Below, in pieces: positions 1-11,269 of a DNA stretch of 64,000 nucleotides. Origin of the DNA: Liriodendron chinense (lineage: Eukaryota; Streptophyta; Magnoliopsida; Magnoliales; Magnoliaceae); the NCBI GenBank assembly GCA_003013855.2, contig PVNU02001555.1, forward strand, positions 1 through 64,000, written 5' to 3'. The stretch's first letter is position 1, and each line of letters starts with the position of its first letter. The position numbers were made by a program, and so were the translations under genes. The notes beneath the pieces are model-generated. The model worked only from the letters and a program-made list of their open reading frames with translations. It was not told the DNA's origin and did no database searches.

Positions 1-950
1 CCCACCGTCTCCCCTGATGCACGAGATAGACCTGCAGATGGCGGCGCAGGACATGCGCTGGACTCCTGTGGCATGCGCCGACCATGGCCAAACTCTCTTA
101 TAAATAACCCATTCCCCTTTCATTAGAGGCAATGGTAATGGTAGAGAGAGAGAGAGAGAGAAATCCCTCCCCCTGGCACTTGCTAAGACGAGGTAAGGAA
201 TTCTTCGAAAGCAGGACTAGACCCCCCATCCACAGGTACAGCATGCTCCATGCGCCCGATACGAGAATCAGTCCATTGGCACATGCGGGACTTAAACCCT
301 CGCAGACACCCAGGCGTGCATCTAGGTTGAACCCATACGCCCGACTCTGCGGTTAAAGTTGAATGGACTTGCTCGCTAGGCACATGCGTCGAAGCGACTT
401 GCCCAGCCGGTGCATTTCACCTATCCCCATTGATCCACTTGACATCACCATCACCAAGGGGTGCGCCCGATGTTGAAGGCGAGTGTTCGATGCTTCTGTT
501 GGCCTCAACCACGTAAAAAGAGCGGCGAGCGATGAAACAATCAGATCCAAGTTACGATAAGAGTCGCCCACCGGTCAAGTGGGGAAGCAGCCCTTGTTGT
601 GAAACTCAATGTCGCACCAAGCACGTAATGTCTATCATCTAGTCATGCGGCGACCTTTGATTCAAGAGTGGGGTTATAACCATGGATTAAAGCATTCCAT
701 TGCCGAAGGCATTGCATGGTCTTCCTAGACTAGTCAAAGGTCGAAGCAGGGGTGCTGATGTCACACATCTAGAGTCTCATCCCAACAACGTCACACATCC
801 ACTGATTGAGGGGCTCAAGTGCATGGTCCGAAATGATTATCCCGCAGTCCCCGTCTATGTTCGCTCGCCTCAAGTGCAAGGCTTGCGATGTAGTAATAAC
901 TCGGTAAGACTAAAGTCAATCCACAGGGAATTAGGGTAAACCAATTCAAA
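1..950. other. Unassigned LTR-like sequence with TATA box
   Basis: No convincing coding region is seen. The first 110 bases combine two CATGCGC motifs (near 52 and 72) with a TATA box at 98-107, and a GA run follows near 145-162. The same pairing of CATGCGC motifs with TATAAATA occurs in the LTR at 4682-8583, so this may be the promoter end of a related, truncated LTR. The similarity is in motifs only; I could not align longer stretches. Confidence 0.35.
98..107 (+). promoter_or_regulatory. Putative TATA box (TTATAAATAA)
   Basis: A canonical plant TATA sequence lies just downstream of CATGCGC motifs, with a GA-rich stretch about 40 bases further on, as in LTR promoters elsewhere in this window. 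Transcription from it is inferred only. Confidence 0.35.
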
Positions 951-2126
951 CCATTCTAGTAGCTTCAATTTCAGCAATTTTAGAATTCAATTTTAAAAAC
1001 TAAGTAAAACAATAACTTTTAAAAAAAATCTGATAATAATTAAAAACTAAAGCCTCAAGGATCCACATGTAGTAGTCTCATGTGAATTCATTCATCCAAG
1101 CATAAACACAACTAGATTCAAAATTTTATCTCTCATCTAATTGGAAGATTAAGCATTCAAACACAAACAATCCCACTTAAGTCAGAAAATAAGATTCTAG
1201 TTCTAATGAAGCACATAGAATTCAAACATATAGCCTTCGAGGTAACAGCCATGCCAACAGACTATGGCATGCTCTAGGGTTACTAGAATTCGAATCTAAT
1301 CAATCCAAACATGGCCATCTCAGAGAATTGCAAGGAATTCATGTCTGAAGCACATGAACTCTCAAAACATCCAAAAATACCAACTTTATTCAAACTTTTA
1401 AGTAAAGTACTTGAATCAAACAAATTCTATATGAGAACTAGCTACAAACTTCATCTCTTAGCCTTAGCTAAGAGGTTCTAGCCGAGCATCATCATGCTTC
1501 AACTAAAAAGTAATGGAAAACTACTAAAAAGCATAAAAATAGGAATTAAAGGAGTTGTAAATGCTCCATGACGATCCTCTTCACCTCACACAAGTTCTCA
1601 AGCCTTTATGATGCCTTAGGAATGAACCCTAGGTATCTTTTTTATAATAATGAAGCTCCACCAACTCAGAAACTTTCAAAATTTGCGTATCACTTATGCA
1701 GCGCATGAAAATTCGGAGCTTGTAACACAAGTTGCTAGAAATCTGAAAAATCCTGATTTTTACACATGGCTGACCGATCTTGACTGGTCATGGCACTATA
1801 ACAACCTATCACGACCGGTCTTGACTGGTCGGATCGGTTCTGAAGGTCCAGCAAGCTCCAGCAATTGCTAGAGTGTTGTGGGATGGGGGGGCCGACCAGT
1901 CTTGACTAGTCAAGCTCTTGGCTGACCAGTATTGACCGGTCTAACCCATTGAAAATGGTGATTTTTCACTTCTTCCCTTTCTCTTCTTTACTTGCTTCTT
2001 CTTTCTTCCTTGGCCCACCTTTAGTCATCATCAAAATGACTTCCAAATGCATTCTTTTAGCCTTCAAATAGGTGAAGTCTCTATCTCATTCCTAAAATCA
2101 CAAAACATGCATTAGATAGTCTTTTA
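951..2126. other. AT-rich non-coding stretch, no gene seen
   Basis: Reading frames are short and resemble no family I know. The only structure is a cluster of four GACCRRTCTTGACTRGTC-like units between 1771 and 1941. The remainder may be old LTR sequence, but I cannot assign it. Confidence 0.4.
1771..1941. repeat. Cluster of four palindromic GACCGGTC-type units
   Basis: Four related 18-20 base units start near 1771, 1812, 1892 and 1922. Each contains two half-sites (GACC and GGTC or GTCA) around a central TCTTGAC or TATTGAC. They are irregularly spaced, so this is not a satellite array. Function unknown. Confidence 0.6.
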
Positions 2127-2620
2127 AACAACGCGATCTCGTTAAAATTCAACGAGCATAGTGTAAATTCAACGCGATCTTGTTGAAATTCAACGAGCAC
2201 AGTGTAATTCAATGAGCACGGTGTAAATTCAACGTGATCTTGCTTAGAAATTCAACCAGCACAATGTAATTCACTGCGATCTCGTTGAAATTCAACGAGC
2301 ACAGTGTAATTTCACCGAACACAGTGGAATTCACCGTGATCTCGTTGAAATTCAACGAGCACAGTGGAATTTCAACGAGCTCTCTTTTAGAAATTCAACG
2401 AATTTAAACGCGAAGTCGTTGAAATTCAACGTGTATAGTAGAATTTCAACAAGCATAGTGGAATTTCAACGAACACAGAGAAATTTCAACAAGGTCAGTG
2501 GAAATTCAATGCGATCGTCTTCAATTTCAACGAGCACAGTATACATTGAACGCGATCACGTTGAAATCCACTGTGCACAGTATACATTCAACGTGATCAC
2601 GTTGAAAATACAACAATTAA
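2127..2620. repeat. Left subterminal array of the MULE (GTTGAAATTCAAC units)
   Basis: About a dozen degenerate units built on GTTGAAATTCAACGAGCAC follow one another, alternating with CGATCTCGTT and CAGTGTAA. Each core is nearly self-complementary, so it could form a small hairpin. A related array lies at 26725-27340 on the other side of the MULE transposase. Subterminal repeats are known transposase-binding sites in Mutator and other DNA transposons; that role here is inferred. Confidence 0.55.
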
Positions 2621-2754
2621 TCATCATTAATTATATATATATATATAGCTAAATCATTAATGTTTACAACCATGAACCATCAATCATCATTACTCGTAAA
2701 TGAAGATAAAGATACATTATTCCTCAGGTATTGGAAACTTACATCTACGTCGGT

Positions 2755-3163
2755 GACCTGTTTATTTAAACCTGCCATACTTGACTGTTTTCCGTTCCTC
2801 TCCTCGTGAAAGAATTCTCATCTTCTTCGGTCTTCCAGTTGACCTCCTTACTTCCAGAGGTTTAATTTTCGCACAAAACTCCTTGAATTGGTCTGATAAT
2901 TCCCACTAACTCTTATCACGAACTGGGTAAAGTGGTTGGCTGTAGCACATTCGGTAATTTTCAATTGTATAAAATGGAGAACAATAGTTATGATGAGGAA
3001 AATTATACTTTATACATGCCGAAAGAACATGCATACAAGGCAGCGCTTTGATGTCAAACTCGCGACATGTACATGAAAGTTCGCTAAGCTTAAGTGTGTT
3101 TGTAATCCTTATAGTATAATATTCGTCGTGAGAGATTGCATGACAGTGGACATCGCGTGCCAT
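2755..3163 (-). pseudogene. MULE transposase C-terminus with SWIM zinc finger
   Basis: The translated frame contains the SWIM-type signature CxC...CxH (CTCREFDIKALPCMHVLSA), which follows the catalytic domain in plant MULE transposases and far-red impaired 1 relatives. The tail after the finger has the short basic residues usual at the end of this protein. It is separated from the catalytic part at 3285-3840 by stops and a frame change, so the protein is broken. SWIM fingers bind DNA or protein. Confidence 0.75.
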
Positions 3164-3284
3164 CGGTATAAGTTTCGTTATTTCTTTTGCTGCTCATTTC
3201 GTCAACGGTCCACTAAATGTTGATGCACGTTTACTTCTCTTGTAGAACATTTCTTGGATCTTTAATCTGACCGTCTCTATCAGT

Positions 3285-3840
3285 CTAGTAACAGGGTACT
3301 CTTGCTTCCTTGAACAAAGCATTAACACACTCCGATATGTTCGTAGTCACAAAATCAAATCTTTTTCCTAGAAAATGTGAAGATGCCCATCTTTCGTAGC
3401 CTATTTCTGTCAACCATGCAAATACTGGAGGGCTTGCCATTTTAATATTGTGCATTATCTTTTCAAATTCAGTCTTTCTGCACGTCTTTACAGCTTGCCA
3501 ATATAATATTTTCAACGAGTTGTCTTTAAATGTGTCAACCAAGTTTCTGTAGATATGATAGGCATAGTAGCCATGTGTTGCGTATTGGAAGACTTCGGGG
3601 ACTTCTTTCATTAAACCTTTATGTCGGTCTGATAATATCACAAGTCTTGAAAGATACCCTAACGTAAATTGAGGTTATCAAGGAACCATTTCCAACTATT
3701 ATTGTTCTCTGATTCCCCGACACCAAATGCTATTGGTACAATTTGATTATTACCATCCAGGGTTGTAGCAACAAATAGAACACCATTGTATTTACCTTTT
3801 AGGTGAGTCGCATTGAATGCCAACACCATTCGCAGATAAG
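3285..3840 (-). pseudogene. MULE transposase catalytic (DDE) domain, degenerate
   Basis: The frame shows the MULE transposase core: a THLKG motif, a GVLFVATTLDGNNQIVPIAF segment, then ILSDRHKGL carrying the second acidic residue, followed by the helical region that leads to the SWIM finger. In the first motif the Asp is replaced by Asn (AFNATHLKG, near 3820), so the first catalytic residue is missing. A TAG codon and a small frameshift near 3660 break the chain between the first and second motifs. The domain would catalyse cut-and-paste transposition in intact relatives; here it cannot. Confidence 0.8.
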
Positions 3841-3897
3841 TTTGGAAAATTCTGACGCACTATCCGAAAGCAACAAACATCTCTCGAACCTACTTGT

Positions 3898-4393
3898 CTA
3901 TGAGTTAACAAGCACGACAGTCACTGTTCCTAGGTTGGCCCTCAGCAGCTCATGCAAATAGGCCGGAAGTTCATTGTAAGAGTCTTCGTAAGATCCCATT
4001 ACGCACTTGATTGTGATCTCCTTGGCCCGCCATGCCTTCTTGTAGCTTATAAGAATATGATATTTCTCATGCATAGCCAATACAATGTCTTTCGAGCTTA
4101 ATCCTATGCATTGTTCAATACGACTAATAACCAAATCACTGGCTAACTTACTACTTGCTTGCCGATGATCACTTGCATCCATGACATTCCACATGTGTGT
4201 TTGGACTGTAAGTTTGAATCTTAAATATTCCGGCATCATTTACCCTAGATGCATGGACCCTCCATTGACAATTATCTTTGACACACACCACAGTATATCT
4301 CTTCGTTGATGAGTACAGGACCCGATATTGGAAGTGATTTTTCATGACAAATTGGCTCAACACATACTGGCACCATCTCTTGTCCTTAAACAT
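3898..4393 (-). pseudogene. MULE transposase MuDR-type DNA-binding region
   Basis: Two adjoining frames encode first the MuDR N-terminal zinc-binding domain (KRYTVVCVKDNCQWRVHASR, then a HxC end) and then the linker typical of this family, with HRQASSKL and SYKKAWRAKE. These match the usual order PB1-like, MuDR DNA-binding, catalytic, SWIM. A change of frame near 4240 separates the two parts. Confidence 0.75.
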
Positions 4394-4681
4394 TTAACCA
4401 ACAGCTATCTCATTCGACTCATTCAGCGATCCATTATATTTTGACAGATCCGCATTGACAAATGCTTCATCTTCTAAAGGCACATTAAATTCAACATCCA
4501 TGAAGTTTGATGTTTGAAGCGGCTCGGGTGATAAAGGCAAATGTCCTGTTGTATGTAACGGTGATGATATACACATGTCCTCTTGTAGGTGAAGATGAGG
4601 ATGTAGACCCATGTACTCTTCTAAGTAATGGTATAGACGAAGTCACATGTACTCTTGTATGAGAAGGTGATGATGACTCCA
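4394..4681 (-). pseudogene. MULE transposase Ser/Thr-rich linker, right up to the Tat insertion
   Basis: This low-complexity linker contains repeats of the type SSSPSxTRxHV and an acidic stretch. The same SSSPS-type repeat continues at 25983-26150 on the far side of the Tat element in the same frame. It is the linker between the N-terminal domain and the DNA-binding domain. One stop and a frame change are present. Confidence 0.65.
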
Positions 4682-5379
4682 TGTTGGGGCTCAAATTTGC
4701 ACCCATTGTAAAACAATTTCCCGTGGTCTATTGACAATAATTTGGATCAGTTTTGAGGTCGTGAAAGCCCTGCAAACGCCAGCACAACCTTAATCGCTTG
4801 GTAGCAACCAAAATTCGTAAACAGCATTTCGGAGCGAAAATGGACATGCGCTTTACCGCCAAATGATCCGAAATGTCCTAAAACCCCTAACCTGCAAGTT
4901 TTGAAGTCATCCGGTGCATATATTTACTTACGCACCTCGAAATGCGTTTCGTCCCTGCTCGGAGCTGACTAAATGGGTCCATAAGCCTACAGCTACCATT
5001 TCAGAGCGAAACTGGATATGCGCTTCACCGCCAAATGATCCGGAGTGCCCTAAAACCCCTTAAATAGCAAGTTTGAAGTCATTACAATGCGTATTTCCAT
5101 GCGCGGCGCTCCCCGGCACAACGGTCCTATACAACAAGCCAACCCGGAGGCTCCAAATTAGGAAGGAAGTACCAAAATTGGCAACATCTAGACCTTCCAC
5201 ACCCATCCCGTTCATTCAGGAGATCAATCCATAGCCTAGAGGTGGCTTGGTGGATAGTGAGTGTATGTTTAGAAAAGGTAGCTTGTCCCTTGGAGGTCCC
5301 CCGTCGGAGCTGGAATCCCTGAAATTTTCTAAGTACTAGAATCCTGAAAATCTGGCTAAAGTAGTGGGAAAGCACTGGC

Positions 5380-6095
5380 AAAGGACATGCGCCTGGCCTC
5401 CAACCACATGCGCTTGCACTTTATTAGTGAAAGGGAGTGAATTAAACACTTTTCCAAAAAGCGCTGGGAAATGCGCCGGTAAAGGACATGCGCCCAGATC
5501 CACCACATGCGCTTGGCTGCTTTCTGCCACATGCGCTTGACACTATTTTCTACCACATGCGCCGGAAAAATACCCGTCGGACCGGACCCGACCCGATTAC
5601 CCTCCTATAAATAGTGAAGTCACCTCATTTCATCAACACGAGATCATCCCCCGCGACCTCAGAGCGATGTAAGCACCACATGCGCTTGCTCTTTTTCCCC
5701 TCGCCGGATGCCTTGGCCGGAGTGGATTCCCTCGCCGGAAACCCTCGCCGGAAAGGGATTTCCTCGCCGAAATCCCAAGTTCAGGAAGAAATCCTGAAAT
5801 TTTTCTAAGTGTTGGGCACATGTGCCGGCTTATCCTCCACATGCACCGGCTGTTCTGCTGGAAAATCCCAAATTTTCTCCAAGTCTGGGAGAGACATGTG
5901 CCCAGTCCTTGGGTCCAAGCGCATGTGTACTGCCACATGCGCCCGGAACACCTCCCCTTCATCCATTTTTCATGAAAAATGATGACAATGCGCCTGAGAA
6001 ATGACGACATTGCGCCTTAGAGATGATGACATAAGCCTTACACCTTGTAGAAAATGGTCACATTCACCTGTACACACCCCTCCATGCGCCTGGAC
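5380..6095. repeat. CATGCGC motif cluster in LTR
   Basis: The octamer ACATGCGC, or close variants such as ACATGTGC and AATGCGCC, occurs more than a dozen times here on both sides of the TATA box, usually as CCACATGCGCTTG or GGACATGCGCC. The same motif is dense at 24980-25350, next to a minus-strand TATA box. A role as transcription-factor site is inference. Confidence 0.6.
5606..5614 (+). promoter_or_regulatory. TATA box of the Tat LTR promoter (TATAAATAG)
   Basis: This perfect TATA box is about 925 bases into the LTR, with CATGCGC motifs either side. The transcript start would be some 30 bases downstream, making U3 about 0.95 kb and leaving R plus U5 for the rest of the LTR. Confidence 0.6.
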
Positions 6096-6471
6096 GCTGG
6101 TTGGAGGGGTGGACCTTCCGTTGTGCGGCCCGCCTTCGTCCGGGATCGGATTTTGATGAAATCGCCTCTCCTAGATGCGTCTCGATGAGTTCTATCCATC
6201 CACCAGATCAGATTCTCTAACGGTCAATGATAAGTAGGTCCAAATCAGTGTTTTGGTCCAAAATGACCAACACTTGGCCAATTTGGCAGCTCCGAAAATC
6301 CCTCCGAAGAGCCGAAAACGGCCTAAAACGAGAAGAATCGGGCGGAATTGGACCGAGCCCGAGAGGAAAACGTTTCTTCTACATGACATGATACACTATA
6401 ATCATGCACCATGACAAGGTTATCCGATCTCAGGATCCTCGAATACCCTAATCAAGCTGTCGGCAGGCCCG

Positions 6472-6880
6472 CTACTTAGTCATTTTTCAGCCCTGGGAAG
6501 TGCCCTGTTGGCCCGAAAAATCGACTTCTGCTAAGCAAATCGAAACGCGATCGCACCGCGATCTTCGTGGACATAATCCACCCCTATTCTAAGATGGTCA
6601 TCGATAATATTCACCGATTTTCCTGATTAGACCGCAAACAGGTCCACTACTTAGTCATTTCCAGCCGTGGGAATGCCCTGTTGGCCCAAAAATTGACTTC
6701 TGCTAAGTAAATAGAAAAGCGATCACACCGCGATCTTCATGGACGTAATCCACCCCTGTTCAAAGACGGTTATCGATAATACTCACCGATTTCCCTAATC
6801 AGACCATAAGCAAGACCACTATTTAGTCATTTTCAGCCTTGGGAAATGCCCTATTGGCTTGAAAATTGACTGATGTCAGA
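6472..6880. repeat. Tandem repeat, about 175 bases, 2.3 copies, in the LTR
   Basis: Units begin CTAYTTAGTCATT at 6472, 6647 and 6819. Each carries a GCGATCNCACCGCGATCTTC segment and a TCGATAATATTCACCGAT segment. The third copy is cut short near 6880. Confidence 0.8.
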
Positions 6881-7384
6881 TGAAATCAACTGCGATCTCA
6901 AAGACGCCGAGGCAAAGCTAAAGTACTCAGGCTATCCAACAATCGAGTTAAGCATTTACGGGGCACAGATCCCCATCATTCATAAGAAATTGGCATTAAC
7001 AGGAGTCCATCAGACCCTATACTTAGCCACTTGCAGGCATCGAAAATAGCCGATCCAGCCCATTGAATTTGGATCCTCAAAAGATCTTGGCTCGACAAAG
7101 CCTATCTGATCCCAAATAGATCATTGAAAATACTCAGAAGAAAGACTGTTCTCGAAGATAAGTCTCCCGACTCTAGAAGAAATACATTTACTTTACTGTA
7201 CAAAGCTCTATTCATCCCAGATAAAGGTCCAAGGCTAAACCTAAGGGGTTATGGTTACCACGAGAAACCACAGACAAAGAGTTCAAACTAATCTTGAAAC
7301 ATCCTGCTATGGATTGCCACTATGAAAAAGACAGTCGATGCCCTACTCATCGACAACGAGTCCATCGGTTGAGCTGATGAGGCA

Positions 7385-7716
7385 GTTGCGGAGTGCTCTC
7401 CTAAGGTCACCCGTCATAAAAATACGGACACGGGCTTTAGGTTATGCCGACCAACATTTCGATGTTCGTGTATTCCAGCGGTCACCTGTTCACAGTAACA
7501 GGCGCGGGCCCAGAGTTGCACCACTCGATTAAAAACCTTATTCGGGAACGTTGCGGAGTGCTCTCCTAAGGTCACCCGTCATAAAAATACGGGCGCGGGC
7601 CTTGGGTTATGCCGACCAACATTCGAGGATCATGTATTCTCGCAATCACCTGTTCACAGTAACAGGCGCGGGCCCAGAGTTGCACCACTCGAATCCTGAT
7701 AGTCTCTCAACCTGGA
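7385..7716. repeat. Tandem repeat, 166-base period, two copies, in the LTR
   Basis: The stretch starting TTGCGGAGTGCTCTCCTAAG at 7385 is repeated from 7551, including the AACAGGCGCGGGCC segment. It overlaps the start of the larger 487-base duplication. Confidence 0.8.
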
Positions 7717-8583
7717 CAATCCGAAAGAAAATGGGACATAGACATCCGGCGTGTCTAATAAATGTGGTTCAGTCCATAACAAGAAAATAAAGGTCTAAAC
7801 GACCATGAACTCAAGACCATAATCCCCGGCGGATTAGTCTTTGCCTTCCAATCAAGGGTGATCAACGATTGATGTAATTAAAGGCTCATGACCAGTATCA
7901 CTGCTTGGAATGTAAAAGATCTCAGAATCTCTGGAATAAAATTCGCCTTGCGATATCTCTCTCTTATGTACACTTTGTGATTGCTTATGATTGTCTATGA
8001 ATGTCTCTATACTCAGAATTCCTCCAGAATAAAAGAAACACGAAAAAAAAAGGAGGACTGCTGACGAGCAGTTTTGATCCTTTTTCTAAGTTCTAACATC
8101 GACCAACATTCGAGGATCGTGCAGCGGTCACCTGTTCACAGTAACAGGCGCGGGCCCCGAGTTGCACCACTCGAATCCTGACAGTCTCTCAACCCAGACA
8201 ATCCGAAAGAAAATGGGACATAGACATCCGGCGTGTCTAATAAATGTGGTTCAGTCCATAATAAGAAAATAAAGGTCTATACGACCATGAACCCAAGACC
8301 ATAATCCCTGGCGGATTAGTCTTTTGCCTTCCAATCAAGGGTGATCAACCGTTGATGTAATTAAAGGCTCGTGACCAGTATCACAGCCTGGAATGTAAAA
8401 GATCTCAGAATCTCTGAATAAAATTCGCCTTGCGATATCTCTCTCTTGTGTACACTTTCTAATTGCTTATGATTGTCTATGAATGTCTCTATACTTAGAA
8501 TTCCCCCCAGAATAAAGAAACACAGGAAAAAAAAAGAACTGCTGACGAGTAGTTCTGATCCTCTTTTTTTCTAAGTTCTAACA
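7614..8583. repeat. 487-base tandem duplication of the LTR 3' end
   Basis: The block starting GACCAACATTCGAGGATC at 7614 recurs at 8101. Both copies end in CTAAGTTCTAACA (8098 and 8583), so the LTR carries two successive copies of its own 3' terminus. The surviving 3' LTR tail resembles the second copy (CACAGCCTG rather than CACTGCTTG). Confidence 0.85.
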
Positions 8584-8586
8584 AAC

Positions 8587-8604
8587 TGGTGACTCTACTG
8601 GGGA
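8587..8604 (+). promoter_or_regulatory. Putative primer-binding site after the 5' LTR
   Basis: TGGTGACTCTACTGGGGA begins four bases after the LTR end. It starts with the TGG that pairs with the CCA end of a tRNA and resembles sites of Tat elements. I cannot name the tRNA with certainty. Confidence 0.6.
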
Positions 8605-8995
8605 TCATTCAATACTAGAATCTCTGGTTGTTTCTGAGTAAATTGACATTCTGCGATAAATCATTTGCAGACACTAATGTGTACATGGGAAAGGTTTCCG
8701 CGAGGAGAAATGTTCGGTGCCTTCACGGGCGCCAAACTGGCGACTCTCAACGGGAACATTCTTCCCTTCATCTTTAAGGCAAAAGAATTTCGAAGCTTTG
8801 CATAGCATGCATGTAGTTCACACTTGTATATTTTTGTCTATCCACTGTCAAGCCGTATCGCGATTGGTAAGGTCGCGTCCCCTCTCTTTCCCAAGTGCGT
8901 GGAATATTCTAATGCATGTATGACTGTGCAGAGAGAGAGAGATAGAGAGAGAGAGAGAAAGACAGAAAGAGAAAGACAGAGAGATAACCAAACAA
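8605..8995. other. Untranslated leader of the Tat element
   Basis: This leader between primer site and gag has no coding frame. It holds a GA-rich simple repeat at about 8930-8985 immediately before the gag start. Confidence 0.5.
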
Positions 8996-11269
8996 ATGGC
9001 ATTTACGATGATCTTCCTAGCGTCTGGAAGATTCTACTTCCCCCATTTGGCAGCAACCTCTGAAGCCGGATGGCAGATTGTGTAGAAGCGCAAGACCGTC
9101 AAGAAGACTGAGAACCAGAAGGTTATTTCAGCTGAGACAGAGATGACAGCAAGGGTACAAGGCAGAACAGAGAGACAGTGGAAGCCAGTCTGCAGGAGTG
9201 ACGCCCGCGACTCCAGCAGAACTACCGTGTCAGCCAGGCCAGAGTTCTCCTTCGCCACTATCGACTTCCCAGCAATACCAAAGACAGCACTGTCAGCCAA
9301 GATATCAAACAGATCCGTTGTCCAACGATTGGCCGGGACGATGATGAAGACAACCCCTACTAAAGCTGCTGTGACCAAGACAAGGCTGCAGCGAGCGCAA
9401 GTAATGATGGTGCAAGTCACCGAAGGAGAGGCGAGTGAGCGATACCCAGAGCTGCCTCCAATCCAAGAACAGATAGATGAGATTATCCAGGTCCAAGAGG
9501 ACACGGCTAGAGAGATGAGAGAGATGAAAGAAGCACTGTTGGCTCTAGTTGCCCAGGGGGCAAACAGAAGCCCAGCCGTACCTACTCGACAGTCTGTGGA
9601 GGAATGCCAGGGGGCAGCAGGAGAACCAGCTACCGTCGAACCATAAGCTCGCCCGAGAAACGTTGTGTTCGGACGCGTGCCACCATTGCCGTCTCAAGCC
9701 ACGAGAGAAGAACTATCTCAGACAGTTGTGGACCTGATGCGTCAGGAAAGAGAAAAGGAGAAGAGAGGAAAATATGTATTCCGGGTGCCGTACTTACCCG
9801 AGGTCCACGACCTCCCATTTCCCAACAATTTCAAGCGTCCGGACTTCCCTAGATTCGATGGCAGAGGGTCGCCAGAGGAACACATGGCTCAGTTCATGAC
9901 AATGATGGGCAACCTGTCCACAATTCCCCAGTACTGTCTCAGATTGTTCAGCTCAACGCTCACGAGCAAGGCATTCCAGTGGTACATGTCATTGCCCGCA
10001 GGGTCAGTCAAATCCTGGGAGCAGATGTAGGACCTGTTCATCTCCAAATTCTTCTCTACTGAGCGAGAAATCTCGCTGACAGATTTAGCCTTGATTCGTC
10101 AAAGGCAGGGAGAGTCGGTCGAGAAGTTCATCAACAGGTGGGGGACTATAGCAACACAGTGCCGGGAACTGCCAAGCGAATCTGAGCAGGTCAAGATGTG
10201 CATGCAGGCCATGGATGCGATGATCTCCTTTGGTCTATCTGAACACAACTTCTCGACGTTCCGAGACCTAGCTATGAAAGCCCACCTGGTAGAAGGAGCC
10301 GTGTTCAGAGCGCAGTTCAAGGTAAGGAAGCCTAGGAGAGAAGCCGAAAAGATGATAACATTTAACTATGTCGACAAAAGAAAGGGTTCGAATGATAGAA
10401 AATGCCCAAACACCGAGCGTAGAGTTGAGGCCAGGCCAGTAACCACGACTCAAGACAAAGGCAAGAGTTTTCAGAGGCCGTGACATCTCACGATAGAAGA
10501 GCGTAATCGAGCAAACGAACCTTATACCTTCGACATGGAAGATTTAGTTCCGATCATGGAACAACTGGTCGAAGAGAGGTTAATAAGACTACCAGAATGC
10601 ACGCGCCCGGAGGAAGCGAAGATGGTCGATCATCCCAGCTACTGCAGGCATCATCGTGTGACCAGCCACAAGACTGAAGACTGCTTTGTCCTAAAAGGCA
10701 AGATTCAACGGATGATTAACGATGGCACCATCAGTATGAAGGCGGAAGAGGCGAGTCGGAACACTGCGACAGTGGTGTCTGCCCTCCCTGTGCCAATTCA
10801 AATTCCAACAGCGAGTCTATTCCCAGAACTGGAAGAGCCATGGACACTTGTGAGCATCAAGAAGAGGCTAGAGAACAAAAGAAGACTCTTGGAGCAAGAG
10901 AGGAAGATGAAGAACAGAATGAGAAGAAGAAATGTTGGACAAGAACAGCCACGCGCACAGCCCATTCAGTGCGCCGTGGTCTCAGTGGTCGCTCAACCAG
11001 GGGCCAGTGACAAGGATCAAGTCCTAGAGAAAGAAGAAGTCAATGTAGTGGCTCTGCGGTCAGGAAAGCAGGTCGTACAGAGAGAATTTTCGGGGCGACC
11101 GTACCCTAGAAGAATGAATGTGGTCATAGGTGAGCCATCAGGGACACCTCAAGAGAAAGAACCGACAGAAGCGGTCAATAAGCCAGCAGTTGACCAACGA
11201 GATCATGCTCGAGATAAGGCACCGGTGATTTATGATGTGGTGTCTCATCTGAAGAAGGTTCCGGCCTGA
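8996..11269 (+). pseudogene. Tat element gag (capsid/nucleocapsid), degenerate
   Basis: One frame runs from an ATG at 8996, just after the GA tract, through stops at 9083, 9644, 10028 and 10481 to 11269. The retrotransposon gag domain is clear around 9800-10350 (PRFDGRGSPEEHMAQF, FQWYMSLPAGS, LIRQRQGESVEKFINRW). Downstream, YCRHHRVTSHKTEDCF is the modified CxxH-type knuckle typical of Tat gag. Gag packages the element RNA into particles. The tag and tga codons are explained by single C-to-T or G-to-A changes from CAG, CGA or TGG. Confidence 0.85.

Larger units (their letters stand above)
4682..8583 (+). repeat. 5' LTR of the Tat element (3.9 kb)
   Basis: The first 240 bases (4682-4925) match 25516-25757, and the last 225 (8360-8583) match 25757-25982, so these are the two LTRs of one element. 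It begins TG and ends CA. It contains a TATA box at 5606-5614, many CATGCGC motifs between 5380 and 6090, a 175-base tandem repeat at 6472-6880, a 166-base repeat at 7385-7716 and a 487-base duplication of its own 3' end at 7614-8583. No coding region is apparent. Confidence 0.88.

Noticed and set aside
9034..9504. 156-residue minus-strand frame opposite gag
   Set aside because: Shadow of the gag frame; no domain, and the plus strand carries the conserved gag.
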